Shown one piece after another: positions 43,298 to 56,669 of a stretch of 64,000 bases of DNA. Location: contig OX442320.1 of NCBI GenBank assembly GCA_949358305.1, forward strand, positions 2,420,501-2,484,500, read 5' to 3'. Each line of letters begins with the position of its first letter. Position 1 is the first letter of the stretch. This DNA comes from Strigamia acuminata. Taxonomy: Eukaryota; Arthropoda; Chilopoda; Geophilomorpha; Linotaeniidae. The notes beneath the pieces are model-generated. The model was given only the letters and a program-made list of their open reading frames with translations, ran no database searches and had not been told where the DNA came from. The position numbers were made by a program, and so were the translations under genes.

Positions 43298-44753
43298 CCT
43301 TTTCGCGGATTGGCTTCCGCGAAATCCGCATTTCGGGGGTGACTATTCTGGGAATTCCGGGTGGACCATACTCTTCCGAAAAATGTCCGGGGTGGTGTTG
43401 GGAGTGTCGATAGACTGTTTTGTGTCAAGGTTGCCAATTTTCATGTAAGTATTGGAAGGTTCATTTCTGTGCATTCTCATATATTTTTTTCACAGGAGCA
43501 ACGAGGCGCGATGAAGGGGGATCAAGCGAGAGTGAATAAAATAAACTCGTTTTTGTCTCAAATGCGCGTTTGCGTTTGTAAATTTGGTTGTCTTGCAACG
43601 CGGTGGCGCGTTTGAGTTTCGTGTTGCGATACAAACACGCACGGGTGCGTATTGGAGTCGTAAACGACTTTCTGTCGCAATGCGATCGCGTATTTGACAA
43701 ATTTCTGCAGATTTTTGCCAATATTTGACAATTTTCAGACAAATTTCAATTAATTTTAGAAATTTTTGAGAGATTTCAATAAAAGTTTGAGGAATTTCTT
43801 ATGCTGACGCTAAAATGCCAAAAGGAGTCTTAACTCAGAAGAGCACCTTTCCGACCACTTAGGTGTCGGAAAAGCACTTCCAAAGGTCGCAAAACGTGCT
43901 CTACGCGTTTTTTGACACTAGAACGGTCGAAAACGAGTCTAAAACTGCTAAGCTGGCGCCTGTAACTTGGCGCATTCGCTGGGTCGCTCGAAAATGAGAT
44001 TCGAGCGAACCGAAACCTATGAGAGAAACGCGCCGGCGGAAATATTCGTTTTTACCAATGAATACTTAATAAATCTTCATGGGAATTTAATCCCAATCTA
44101 CTGTAGGCTTAGGAACCTTGAATACCAAATAAAAACAAAGGAGCAAAGGCGGGAAACAAAGAACAAGGGCCCGACGCCCGTAAATCACCAAAATGGCTAT
44201 CTGCCAGACACGCTAGTGGCCTTGAGCCACTTCTAACTTCGTTTTCGAGGTCGTGGGTCTCGAAAACGACTAAACCGAGTGGTGGGAACGATTCTCCGAG
44301 GTCTTTTTAGTCAATGTCGCCCAAAACCCGAATCAACAAGCTAACTTTCAACGAGAAACGAAGACTGGAGCCGAATGCGGTGATAAGCGCTCATTCCAGA
44401 CTCGTGTAAGCGATCTCCGCTTAAAGCCAGTTGCTCTGAGCAGACGACGCAATCGCTTACCAAGGAAAAAGACGGGTTTATGGGCTCAAAACCCGACGAA
44501 ACACTTAAACAGGATCCAGAAATTACCAAGCGAGTTGGTAAGCTAAACTAAAACTGTAAAATAAGTTGGGGACTTGGTAAAATGCGAGTCTCTCAAACTT
44601 TTGTTGCGTCCTGCTCGCAACACGCGCGATGTACGCGCGTGGCCGCGTGTTGAACGTGCGCACTACGCGCAAGAACCGTACAAACCGAGGTAAAACGAAT
44701 TAAACACATATCTAATGCAAAAACAATTATTAAATACATCATTCTTGTTGCTG

Positions 44754-47562
44754 TTTGCAAACTTGCAAAACTTGCACCGAATTTGGGCAATTTTTTACAA
44801 ATTTCAGCAGATTTTTGTCTATATTTGACAAATTTCAGCAGATTTCCTCAATCCTCAAACATTTGCTGATATTTCTCAAACATTTTCTAAAATTAATTGA
44901 AATCTGTCTGAAATTTGTCTTGAATGTGTCAAATATTGTCAAAAATCCGTGGAAATTTGTCAAATACTGGCAAAAATCCATGTAAATTTGTCAAAAATTG
45001 CCATAATTTGGTGCAAATTGTGTTAGATATTGGAAAAATTTATTTTAACGCTTCCAACGCGCCAGTAAATCGCGCGTGCACACGCGTGGATTTTTCGTCA
45101 TAGTTGGATGCGCGCAAACCTCACGTAACTTGCGCCAAAACTTGGCAATTTTTGACAAATTTTAGCAGATTTTTGCCAGTATTTGACAAATTTCCACTGA
45201 TTTTTGACAATATTTGACCCAACAACTGCGCCACGTTCCAGGCGCCGGTTTAGGCATTTTAGACCCGTTTTAGACCGTTTTAGATGGCGAAAACGTTCTC
45301 TCCATCATTTTCTACCCCTGGGTGAGGTTTTCAGCGTTCATGATTGATGAAAAAGCTGTTTTCTAACTAGCTGTCCTATTGCTAGTTTTGGCGTCAGGTT
45401 TTAGCAACCTTCCGATCCGACTCTGTCGTCTGCACGACCTCCAAGACTGCTTTAGGGTTAATTTGAGTCAAATAGTTCATTCTGGGGGTTGTTTTGGGTT
45501 TTTTACAAGTGTGTTTTTGTAGTTTTTATTGGTTTCAAACATTGTCAATTCTTTATACAAGTGTAACTTTCATTTCTCTGTATTTTGAGAACTTTGCATT
45601 GCAGCAAAGTTCATTTCTTGCCCCTTAATTATTGTGTAATTGTTGGTTTTCAAGCCCGTTTTTTAACAATAACTTTATTTGAAGTGCCTATTGTTTCAGG
45701 CACGTGCTTCCACGTGCCTTTTATTGTTGAGCAATTTCTTGGGCAGTTGCGCTCCTGTTGCTAGCATTGCCGCGCGTTCTCCGCGCGCGTACTCGCGTTT
45801 CGCATCACACACATTCGGATTCGATGGCCTATCGCGGCGGCACATTGTGTGGCATAGCGCGGCAGGTTGCAATTGCTAATGCTACGGTCGACGGCGATTC
45901 GCATGCGCTATCCGCTGCATCAAACCCCAAATACCGATAAAAAATCGCAGAAAACACTAATCCCGACCCAAAAACCGCCAAAATTACCCTCAACACACGC
46001 CAACAACCTTCCACCACTTAAATTACACCGGAAAAAAACAATTTCAAACCGAAAAATCAACAAAAAAGGCCAAAAAAATATTGCAAACAAAGAGAAAAGA
46101 TCAATTATTGAGGCAAATCCCCACCACAAAACAACGCATCGCCGGTATACACTTAAGCGTACAGTGCACAACACTACTGTTTATTTTCAATGATCCAATA
46201 AATAAAATTTGAAACAAAGTTGAGTGGAATTGTACGTTTCTTGTATATTAAAGTTTTTATTTTGTTTGTTTACACCTAATTTTTTTTTTCCATCATAGAA
46301 TGGCGACTCGATACTTTTGTAGCTCGAATTCACTTCGTAAACGTGGTCGGTGTTCATCACACGTCAATGCGCTCGTGCAATAGTATAGGCGCGCATACGA
46401 TTTGATGCGCGCAAAACTTGCAAAACTTGCACGGAATTTGGGCAATTTTTGACAAATTTCAGAAGATTTTTGCCTGTATTTGACAAATTTCAGAAGATTT
46501 TTGCCTATATTTGACAAATTTCAGAAGATTTCCTCAATCCTCAAACATTTGCTGAAATTTCTCATAAAATTTCTAAAATTAATTGAAATCTGTCTGAAAT
46601 TTGTCTGGAATTTGTCAAATATTGTCAAAAATCCGTGGAAATTTGTCAAATACTGGCAAAAATCCATGTAAATTTGTCAAAAATTGCCATAATTCGGTGC
46701 AAATTGTGTTAGATATTGGAAAAATTTATTTTAACGCTTCCAACGCGCCAGTAAATCGCGCGTGCACACGCATGGATTTTTTGTCATAGTTGGATGCGCG
46801 CAAACCTCACGTAACTTGCGCCAAAATTTGGCAATTTTTGACAAATTTCAGCAGATTTTTGCCAGTATTTGACAAATTTCCACTGATTTTTGACAATATT
46901 TGACCCAACAACTGCGCCACGTTCCAGGCGCCGGTTTAGGCATTTTAGACCCGTTTTAGACCGTTTTAGATGGCGAAAACGTTCTCTCCATCATTTTCTA
47001 CCCCTGGCTGAGGTTTTCAGCGTTCATGATTGATGAAAAAGCTGTTTTCTAACTAGCTGTCCCATTGCTAGTTTTGGCGTCAGGTTTTAGCAACCTTCCG
47101 ATCCGACTCTGTCGTCTGCACGACCTCCAAGACTGTTTTAGGGTTAATTTGAGTCAAATAATTCATTCTGGGGGTTGTTTTGGGTTTTTTACAAGTGTGT
47201 TTTTGTAGTTTTTATTGGTTTCAAACATTGTCAATTCTTTATACAAGTGTAACTTTCATTTCTCTGTATTTTGAGAACTTTGCATTGCAGCAAAGTTCAT
47301 TTCTTGCCCCTTAATTATTGTGTAATTGTTGGTTTTCAAGCCCGTTTTTTAACAATAACTTTATTTGAAGTGCCTATTGTTTCAGGCACGTGCTTCCACG
47401 TGCCTTTTATTGTTGAGCAATTTCTTGGGCAGTTGCGCTCCTGTTGCTAGCATTGCCGCGCGTTCTCCGCGCGCGTACTCGCGCGTTTCGCATCACACAC
47501 ATTCGGGTTCAATGGCCTATCGCGGCGGCACATTGTGTGGCATAGCGCGGCACGTTGCAATT
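44754..47562 (+). repeat. Left arm of C2: tandem 1686-bp units
   Basis: About 1.7 units (equivalent points 45679 and 47365). The outer unit carries the same private variants as the outermost unit of C1 (for example CTGTCCTATTG), and the inner one the same centre-proximal variants. Confidence 0.9.
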
Positions 47563-49532
47563 ACGTGACGTGGCACGTTGCTGTTACGTGACGCGATAGC
47601 CAGTATTTAAGCAGGGGATTCCATCATCGTTTACACAAATGCGCATTGCAACGTGGAGGCGCATTCGAGTCCTTTTCCCAAGCGTTGAAAAAGGACAAAA
47701 CTCGTATTCGATTCGAAAGCGAATCGAATACGATTTTTGTCCTTTTTCAACGCAAAATTGTATTCGATTCGCTTTCGAATCGAATACGAGTTTTGCCCTT
47801 CTTCAACGCGAAATCGTATTCGACTCGTTTTCGAGTCGAATGCGAATTTTGCCCTTCTTCAACGCGAAATCGTATTCGACTCGTTTTCGAGTCGAGTACG
47901 AGTTTTGCCCTTCTTCAACGCGAAATCGTATTCGACTCGTTTTCGAGTCGAGTACGAGTTTTGCCCTTCTTCAACGCGAAATCGTATTCGACTCGTTTTC
48001 GAGTCGAGTACGAGTTTTGCCCTTCTTCAACGCGAAATCGTATTCGACTCGTTTTCGAGTCGAGTACGAGTTTTGCCCTTCTTCAACGCGAAATCGTATT
48101 CGACTCGTTTTTCGATTACGATCAAAATACGAGCTCGTATACAACGCGTATACGAGCGAGTGGAAATCATCGACCATCTCGAATACGACTCGAATTCGAT
48201 TCGTATTCGATTCGAATACGATTCGAATACGAATACGATCAAAATACGAACTCGTAACAACTCGAATACGAGATAGTCGATGACCCGTTCCCGGACTTTG
48301 ACTCGTACGACTCGTATTCGAGATGTATTCGAGATGTATTCGAATCGTATTCGAGTCGCATTCGAGATGGTCGATGATTTCCACTCGCTCGTATACGCGT
48401 TGTATACGAGCTCGTATTTTGATCGTAATCGTAAACGAATCGTTTACAAGTCGTATACAAGTTGTATACGACGTGTATACACCTCGTATACGAACGAAGT
48501 TTGTGAAAACACAATTTCCAAATAAGACGTATGTGACTACTATGTGTTTTCATGTCGTAGTAAGTATCCGGTGGATTTTCCAAACTTCGTTCGTATACGA
48601 GGTGTATACACGTCGTATACGACTTGTATACGACTTGTAAACGATTCGTTTACGATTACGATCAAAATACGAGCTCGTATACAACGCGTATACGAGCGAG
48701 TGGAAATCATCGACCATCTCGAATGCGACTCGAATACGATTCGAATACATCTCGAATACATCTCGAATACGAGTCGTACGAGTCAAAGTCCGGGAACGGG
48801 TCATCGACTATCTCGTATTCGAGTTGTTACGAGTTCGTATTTTGATCGTATTCGTATTCGAATCGAATTCGAATCGTATTCGAATCGAATACGAATTGAA
48901 TTCGAGTCGTATTCGAGATGGTCGATGATTTCCACTCGCTCGTATACGCGTTGTATACGAGCTCGTATTTTGATCGTAATCGAAAAACGAGTCGAATACG
49001 ATTTCGCGTTGAAGAAGGGCAAAACTCGTACTCGACTCGAAAACGAGTCGAATACGATTTCGCGTTGAAGAAGGGCAAAACTCGTACTCGACTCGAAAAC
49101 GAGTCGAATACGATTTCGCGTTGAAGAAGGGCAAAACTCGTACTCGACTCGAAAACGAGTCGAATACGATTTCGCGTTGAAGAAGGGCAAAACTCGTACT
49201 CGACTCGAAAACGAGTCGAATACGATTTCGCGTTGAAGAAGGGCAAAATTCGCATTCGACTCGAAAACGAGTCGAATACGATTTCGCGTTGAAGAAGGGC
49301 AAAACTCGTATTCGATTCGAAAGCGAATCGAATACAATTTTGCGTTGAAAAAGGACAAAAATCGTATTCGATTCGCTTTCGAATCGAATACGAGTTTTGT
49401 CCTTTTTCAACGCTTGGGAAAAGGACTCGAATGCGCCTCCACGTTGCAATGCGCATTTGTGTAAACGATGATGGAATCCCCTGCTTAAATACTGGCTATC
49501 GCGTCACGTAACAGCAACGTGCCACGTCACGT
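47563..49532. repeat. Palindromic centre of C2
   Basis: A 1970-bp inverted repeat with its axis near 48550. On each side, from outside in: duplicated ACGTGACG boxes, a TATA-like word (TATTTAA 47604-47610; TTAAATA 49485-49491), CGAATCG hairpins, five to six 56-bp units and half of a 551-bp unit. Three forward frames are open together over about 47640-48260, giving apparent proteins of up to 214 residues made of RIRVLPFFNAKSYSTRF-like repeats. I regard these as by-products of stop-free repeats, not genes. Confidence 0.88.
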
Positions 49533-52500
49533 AATTGCAACGTGCCGCGCTATGCCACACAATGTGCCGCCGCGATAGGCCATTGAACCCGAATGTGTGT
49601 GATGCGAAACGCGCGAGTACGCGCGCGGAGAACGCGCGGCAATGCTAGCAACAGGAGCGCAACTGCCCAAGAAATTGCTCAACAATAAAAGGCACGTGGA
49701 AGCACGTGCCTGAAACAATAGGCACTTCAAATAAAGTTATTGTTAAAAAACGGGCTTGAAAACCAACAATTACACAATAATTAAGGGGCAAGAAATGAAC
49801 TTTGCTGCAATGCAAAGTTCTCAAAATACAGAGAAATGAAAGTTACACTTGTATAAAGAATTGACAATGTTTGAAACCAATAAAAACTACAAAAACACAC
49901 TTGTAAAAAACCCAAAACAACCCCCAGAATGAATTATTTGACTCAAATTAACCCTAAAACAGTCTTGGAGGTCGTGCAGACGACAGAGTCGGATCGGAAG
50001 GTTGCTAAAACCTGACGCCAAAACTAGCAATGGGACAGCTAGTTAGAAAACAGCTTTTTCATCAATCATGAACGCTGAAAACCTCAGCCAGGGGTAGAAA
50101 ATGATGGAGAGAACGTTTTCGCCATCTAAAACGGTCTAAAACGGGTCTAAAATGCCTAAACCGGCGCCTGGAACGTGGCGCAGTTGTTGGGTCAAATATT
50201 GTCAAAAATCAGTGGAAATTTGTCAAATACTGGCAAAAATCTGCTGAAATTTGTCAAAAATTGCCAAATTTTGGCGCAAGTTACGTGAGGTTTGCGCGCA
50301 TCCAACTATGACAAAAAATCCATGCGTGTGCACGCGCGATTTACTGGCGCGTTGGAAGCGTTAAAATAAATTTTTCCAATATCTAACACAATTTGCACCG
50401 AATTATGGCAATTTTTGACAAATTTACATGGATTTTTGCCAGTATTTGACAAATTTCCACGGATTTTTGACAATATTTGACAAATTCCAGACAAATTTCA
50501 GACAGATTTCAATTAATTTTAGAAATTTTATGAGAAATTTCAGCAAATGTTTGAGGATTGAGGAAATCTTCTGAAATTTGTCAAATATAGGCAAAAATCT
50601 TCTGAAATTTGTCAAATACAGGCAAAAATCTTCTGAAATTTGTCAAAAATTGCCCAAATTCCGTGCAAGTTTTGCAAGTTTTGCGCGCATCAAATCGTAT
50701 GCGCGCCTATACTATTGCACGAGCGCATTGACGTGTGATGAACACCGACCACGTTTACGAAGTGAATTCGAGCTACAAAAGTATCGAGTCGCCATTCTAT
50801 GATGGAAAAAAAAAATTAGGTGTAAACAAACAAAATAAAAACTTTAATATACAAGAAACGTACAATTCCACTCAACTTTGTTTCAAATTTTATTTATTGG
50901 ATCATTGAAAATAAACAGTAGTGTTGTGCACTGTACGCTTAAGTGTATACCGGCGATGCGTTGTTTTGTGGTGGGGATTTGCCTCAATAATTGATCTTTT
51001 CTCTTTGTTTGCAATATTTTTTTGGCCTTTTTTGTTGATTTTTCGGTTTGAAATTGTTTTTTTCCGGTGTAATTTAAGTGGTGGAAGGTTGTTGGCGTGT
51101 GTTGAGGGTAATTTTGGCGGTTTTTGGGTCGGGATTAGTGTTTTCTGCGATTTTTTATCGGTATTTGGGGTTTGATGCAGCGGATAGCGCATGCGAATCG
51201 CCGTCGACCGTAGCATTAGCAATTGCAACCTGCCGCGCTATGCCACACAATGTGCCGCCGCGATAGGCCATCGAATCCGAATGTGTGTGATGCGAAACGC
51301 GAGTACGCGCGCGGAGAACGCGCGGCAATGCTAGCAACAGGAGCGCAACTGCCCAAGAAATTGCTCAACAATAAAAGGCACGTGGAAGCACGTGCCTGAA
51401 ACAATAGGCACTTCAAATAAAGTTATTGTTAAAAAACGGGCTTGAAAACCAACAATTACACAATAATTAAGGGGCAAGAAATGAACTTTGCTGCAATGCA
51501 AAGTTCTCAAAATACAGAGAAATGAAAGTTACACTTGTATAAAGAATTGACAATGTTTGAAACCAATAAAAACTACAAAAACACACTTGTAAAAAACCCA
51601 AAACAACCCCCAGAATGAATTATTTGACTCAAATTAACCCTAAAACAGTCTTGGAGGTCGTGCAGACGACAGAGTCGGATCGGAAGGTTGCTAAAACCTG
51701 ACGCCAAAACTAGCAATGGGACAGCTAGTTAGAAAACAGCTTTTTCATCAATCATGAACGCTGAAAACCTCAGCCAGGGGTAGAAAATGATGGAGAGAAC
51801 GTTTTCGCCATCTAAAACGGTCTAAAACGGGTCTAAAATGCCTAAACCGGCGCCTGGAACGTGGCGCAGTTGTTGGGTCAAATATTGTCAAAAATCAGTG
51901 GAAATTTGTCAAATACTGGCAAAAATCTGCTGAAATTTGTCAAAAATTGCCAAATTTTGGCGCAAGTTACGTGAGGTTTGCGCGCATCCAACTATGACAA
52001 AAAATCCATGCGTGTGCACGCGCGATTTACTGGCGCGTTGGAAGCGTTAAAATAAATTTTTCCAATATCTAACACAATTTGCACCGAATTATGGCAATTT
52101 TTGACAAATTTACATGGATTTTTGCCAGTATTTGACAAATTTCCACGGATTTTTGACAATATTTGACAAATTCCAGACAAATTTCAGACAAATTTCAATT
52201 AATTTTAGAAATTTTATGAGAAATTTCAGCAAATGTTTGAGGATTGAGGAAATCTTCTGAAATTTGTCAAATATAGGCAAAAATCTTCTGAAATTTGTCA
52301 AATACAGGCAAAAATCTGCTGAAATTTGTCAAAAATTGCCCAAATTCCGTGCAAGTTTTGCAAGTTTTGCGCGCATCAAATCGTATGCGCGCCTATACTA
52401 TTGCACGAGCGCATTGACGCGTGATGAACACCGACCACGTTTACGAAGTGAATTCGAGCTACAAAAGTATCAAGTCGCCATTCTATGATGGAAAAAAAAA

Positions 52501-52908
52501 ATTAAGTGTAAACAAACAAAATAAAAACTTTAATATACAAGAAACGTACAATTCCACTCAACTTTGTTTCAAATTTTATTTATTGGATCATTGAAAATAA
52601 ACAGTAGTGTTGTGCACTGTACGCTTAAGTGTATACCGGCGATGCGTTGTTTTGTGGTGGGGATTTGCCTCGATAATTGATCTTTTCTCTTTGTTTGCAA
52701 TATTTTTTTGGCCTTTTTTGTTGATTTTTCGGTTTGAAATTGTTTTTTTCCGGTGTAATTTAAGTGGTGGAAGGTTGTTGGCGTGTGTTGAGGGTAATTT
52801 TGGCGGTTTTTGGGTCGGGATTAGTGTTTTCTGCGATTTTTTATCGGTATTTGGGGTTTGATGCAGCGGATAGCGCATGCGAATCGCCGTCGACCGTAGC
52901 ATTAGCAA
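49533..52908 (-). repeat. Right arm of C2: inverted 1686-bp units
   Basis: Two units in inverse orientation (equivalent points 49730 and 51416), ending at the same GCATTAGCAA junction as in C1. Confidence 0.9.
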
Positions 52909-54873
52909 GTGCGCGCGCAAGTTAAATGTGTACAGGACTGTGAGAAAATAAAACGTGTGTGGAAGAGTAAATGTTCTTTGGTGATCGCCATGAGTTCGTA
53001 CTTTGTCGTGGGCGCGAAATGTGTGTGATATATATGCTACTATGCGTGATGTAGCGCGTCCAAATGCGTACAGGTGTTCGACAGATGTGCCAGGGCTTCA
53101 CGTGCATACACGAAACATAAACATGAAGAAAACAGAAAAAACCGTTGTGTGTGATGTTTATAAAGACACATTACACAAAGAATACTACTCTTCATACAAA
53201 AAGCAATAAACTTTATACATATTGCAATAAACTTACAAAATGGTAAAAATAAAATACTGGAAAACATGGCCTTGAATAATAGTGGAAAACATGGCGTACT
53301 GCCTTGAATACCCCCTTGAATACGTCGCACCGCATCATCTCGCCTCACATCCCGCCTTGGTAATAAATAAACGCCCCGGCGTTTATTCGAGGCACATCAC
53401 CCACACCTCCCCGGCGTTCAAACGAGTAGCTGCGCGTATTTGACCCCGGTTTTTATTCTTTCAAATTGTCGTGTGTTTTCAAAGTTCTTAATTTGTTCAA
53501 AAACAAACAAAATGGCTATTTGTTGATTTTTAATTGATTTTATCGATTTCTGTTCGTTTTTTGCTGGTTTTTAATCGATTTTTCTGTATTTTTGATCAAT
53601 TTTTGCCAATTGTAATCGTTATTTGTCATTCTGAATTGATTATTGTCAGGTTTCAGTCGATTTTTGTCGATTTCTGATCAATGTTTATACATTTCTTATC
53701 ATTTTGTGTAGATTTCTGTTGAATTTTAATCATATTTCTTCGTTTTTATTCAATTTTTGTCCCATGCTCCGCGATCAGTTCGAATAATTGACACCATACT
53801 GTGCTTTTACTCATATTCAAGATGGCGTCGCAAACTCAAGGTCGAATTCCGCTGAATTCATTTATTGCGACTGTTTGCGCTCCATACATGCGAAAAGGAT
53901 TATGGGAAAAATCCTCAATGCAGGTCATTTTGGTGTCAAATGAGCGAGGAAGGCTGGAGATAAGGAATATTGGTGAAATTTCAAAAAAAAGCTAAACAAT
54001 CAAAATTTACATGAAGCTCAATTTTTCTAACTGGAAATGCATGTATCGTCAATTTCGGGATATTTTAGGGGTGAAATTGACTGGGAAGGGACCCCCACAT
54101 TCCCCATGCGTCAACGCGCGCGTTGACGAAATTCAAATCCAGGTTTTCACACAGCCCCACGTTATTTTCGGGTTCCAATTGCCGTATTGCCGTATTGCCT
54201 CAAATAAACGCCGGGGCGTTTATTAATTTTCATTAATTTTCCAGACCGGAAATGAGGCGAGGTGATGCGGTACGATGCAAAATTGCGAGATGTAGTTTGC
54301 TTTATTTGTTAAAACAAATTAGGCGTCACTAATTCACCTGTATTAGGGTTTCAATGTGTGAAATTTCAAAATTTATCGGTTCCGTCAAAACGCCATTGAA
54401 AAGTTACATTTTTATAACGTTTCAATGATGAAAACGGCCATTTTTGATGAAAAACAACCATTTTTTATAGAAAAAACGACGAAGAAAGCCATTTTCACTA
54501 TGAAAAATGGCTGAAAATGACCATTTTGACGACAAACGGCCATTTTTACTACGAAAAATGGCTAAAAATGCCACTTGAGTGAGTGCAAGTACATTTGGTG
54601 ATGTACTATCGCGAGCGCGCGCGTTTTTGTGCAGTACAATGTGCTGATTAAACCAACAGCATTATAGAGTGATTACATTGTTCATTTGTGTTTTTAAGTT
54701 ACAAAATGGTACAAAATCATAAAATAAACTTGTAAAGTGCAATTTCTGCGGATTGATCAAAATCCGCAAAATCCGCCGCAAAATTGCGAACAGGGGATCA
54801 GCATATAGGCGGCCGTAATGTTAGAAATGGGGTCCCTTTCGCACTCCGCAAAATCCGCATGCGCGCCATAAGG
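52909..54873. repeat. Unique right end of C2
   Basis: 1965 bp equivalent to 34452-36343 plus 43165-43243, without D. It includes the MITE-like element, the hairpin TGCGGATT-GATCAA-AATCCGCA (54747-54768), and the terminus AAGG|TTAA that borders A pol. Confidence 0.8.
53323..54278. mobile_element. Nested MITE-like element in the C2 right end
   Basis: Copy of 34866-35822 with a few differences (one base shorter in a C-run). Same terminal inverted repeats, and the exon-like ORF at 53822-53995. Confidence 0.6.
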
Positions 54874-54877
54874 TTAA

Positions 54878-56669
54878 GAAGCTAAACGAATTACCCAAGG
54901 AGAAACTCGAGTCAGGAGACCAAAATTATTACAATTATTGGCTCCGAGCGTACCAGTCTGTCAAGGACGCTCACCCAAAGTACGAGCTAACGATAGAACC
55001 TCGAATCTCCGACAAGTACGTTCGAGCATTCGTCGCCCACGTAAGCAAGGGGACGAACAGCAAGCCGCCCACCAGGGACGAATTAATAGCCGCCCAAATG
55101 ACAGACGACTTCTGTAAAACTTATCGAGACTTCATCACAGATAAAAAATTTCCCGACAAGAATTTCGACGAAATCCAACGCGAAGAATTCGAAAGAGAAG
55201 CCTCCACGTACTTAATCGAGGATGGACTTCTACTAAAACACCACCCGAATTTCCGCGATGATCTGACGGAGACAGGTACTTCGATGAAAGTCGTTATACC
55301 CAGGAGTCTGCTAACAAGGTTTCTGTGGATGGTCCACGGACACCCACTCGCCGGACATTCTGGAGTGGCCAGAACAATCTACCGTGCGAACCAACTCTAT
55401 TTTTGGCCCAAAATGACCCGAGATATTGTTCGTTTCATTCACCACTGCCCCAGATGCCAAGCGTGCAAACCTAGGACGCCCAAGAATTACGAAAGAATCT
55501 CACTCGGCCCCTTCGCACCCTTCGACTGCTGGAGCGTGGATTTAATGGGCCCAAAACCCACGTCATCCAATAAAAACAAATATATTTTAGTAATCATGGA
55601 TGTCGCGACCGGATGGCCCGAGCTCTTTCCAATGGAGAGACCAACTAAGCAGAAAATCATTCGATGTTTGTACGAAGTGGCGCTTCATTTCGGATTCCCT
55701 CGGAAACTAATTTCCGATAATGGACCACAGTTTGCGTCAAATTTGTATAAAGACTTCTGTAAAAAATTCGACATCGAGACATCATACACATCAACCTATA
55801 ATCCACGGGCCAATCTCGTCGAAAGGTTAAATCGCGACATAAAATATGCGCTGGCAATTTTCACCGATGTTCACTCCAGCTGGGACGAATATCTTCGTGA
55901 AATTGCCTTCAGCATCCGCACGACGATCTCGAGGAGCCGCAAATTTTCTCCCGCGTTTCTAAACTTCGCTCGGGAACTCAGAGTGCCCTGGGACCCGCGA
56001 ATACCGGAGGAAATACTGGAAATCGATCCCGAGAAGCCTCATATTTATGTCGATAGATTGGAGCAAATAATTTCGGCCACTTATCAACACATGATGTCTC
56101 ACATATTCGACATGAGAGATCGTATTAGCATTGCTGGAAAGGATCGGCCCTTCTGCAATTTTAAAGTCAATGACCTCGTCTGGAAAGACACACATATTCA
56201 GTCCAGCGCCGATAAGGGGATCCACGCAGGCCTAGCAGACAAACGCGACGGCCCGTACGTCATACTCGAAGCCCACGGCGGAAACGCTTTCAAGCTAAAA
56301 AGATTGGCAGACAACGTTAATTTTAGATCGATCCACGCCCGAGAATTAACTCCATACTTACCTGAGTTTCCTCAAGAGGCTTGGACGGAATATCAGACGA
56401 AACCAGCGCAAAATCCAATTATTCGCGACATGTTTTTAGATGAACAAACTGGCCCAACCAATTTAGTTCAAGATGAGTTACACGAAGCGGCCGACGCCCC
56501 GGATGAGATTTCGGAGAGGGAGGAAATAGTCGAAGAATCTCCTAAAAAAGGAAAGCAATCAAACAAAAATAAGACTACAAGAATCCTCAAACCTGATAAA
56601 ATATACGGTATGCGTCGACACAAGCCAAACCCGTTCATAAAAGACGGGAAACTCGTCGGAAAACAATAA
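54878..56669 (+). CDS. pol: Pol of gypsy element A, integrase part
   Basis: Continuation of A's pol after C, in the phase expected when one TTAA is removed. The first ATG in the piece (55098) is not a real start. Integrase zinc module HGHPLAGHSG (about 55336) and CPRCQAC (about 55446). Catalytic residues are D at 55539 (SVDLMGP), D at 55716 (SDNGPQF) and E at 55821 (VERLNR). The GPY-type C-terminal module is DKRDGPYVILEAHGGNAFKL. The tail ends with the KPNPFIKDGKLVG block, also found at the end of B's Pol. No internal stop is seen, so A was intact when C entered. Confidence 0.92.

Larger units (their letters stand above)
7487..54873. mobile_element. TTAA-flanked giant foldback element C (two copies, C1 and C2)
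   Basis: The insertion in A pol starts CCTT after TTAA (7483-7486) and ends AAGG before TTAA (54874-54877). The TTAA target with CCTT/AAGG termini is the hallmark of piggyBac-type DNA transposons, and removing one TTAA restores pol phase. There is no transposase ORF. The content is two copies of a composite palindrome: unique left end, 1686-bp direct units, palindromic centre, 1686-bp inverted units, unique right end. C1 (7487-43243) additionally holds gypsy B and copia D; C2 (43298-54873) is 11,576 bp and uninterrupted. Foldback/Galileo-type elements of Drosophila have tandem repeats within long inverted repeats, but they differ in target size, so the family assignment is open. Confidence 0.75.
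43298..54873. mobile_element. Foldback copy C2 (uninterrupted)
   Basis: 11,576 bp with all parts of C1 but no nested LTR elements. Left end 43298-44753, left arm 44754-47562 (1.7 units), centre 47563-49532, right arm 49533-52908 (2.0 units), right end 52909-54873. Arm lengths differ from C1 by exactly 3372 and 1686 bp, integer unit numbers. By eye the ends differ from C1 at only a handful of bases. Confidence 0.78.

Noticed and set aside
47639-48283. ORF of 214 codons in the C2 centre, with siblings in the other frames and in C1 (28669-29313)
   Set aside because: Open in three forward frames at once because the 56-bp repeat lacks stops; the predicted proteins are low-complexity Arg/Ser/Phe repeats with no domain.
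7487-54873. CRISPR-like or bacterial repeat array reading of the 56-bp repeats
   Set aside because: Units are contiguous and palindromic without unique spacers, no cas genes exist, and the context is eukaryotic.
7487-54873. Maverick/Polinton or a large DNA virus as the identity of C
   Set aside because: No polymerase B, integrase, protease or capsid genes, and the ends and target size do not fit.
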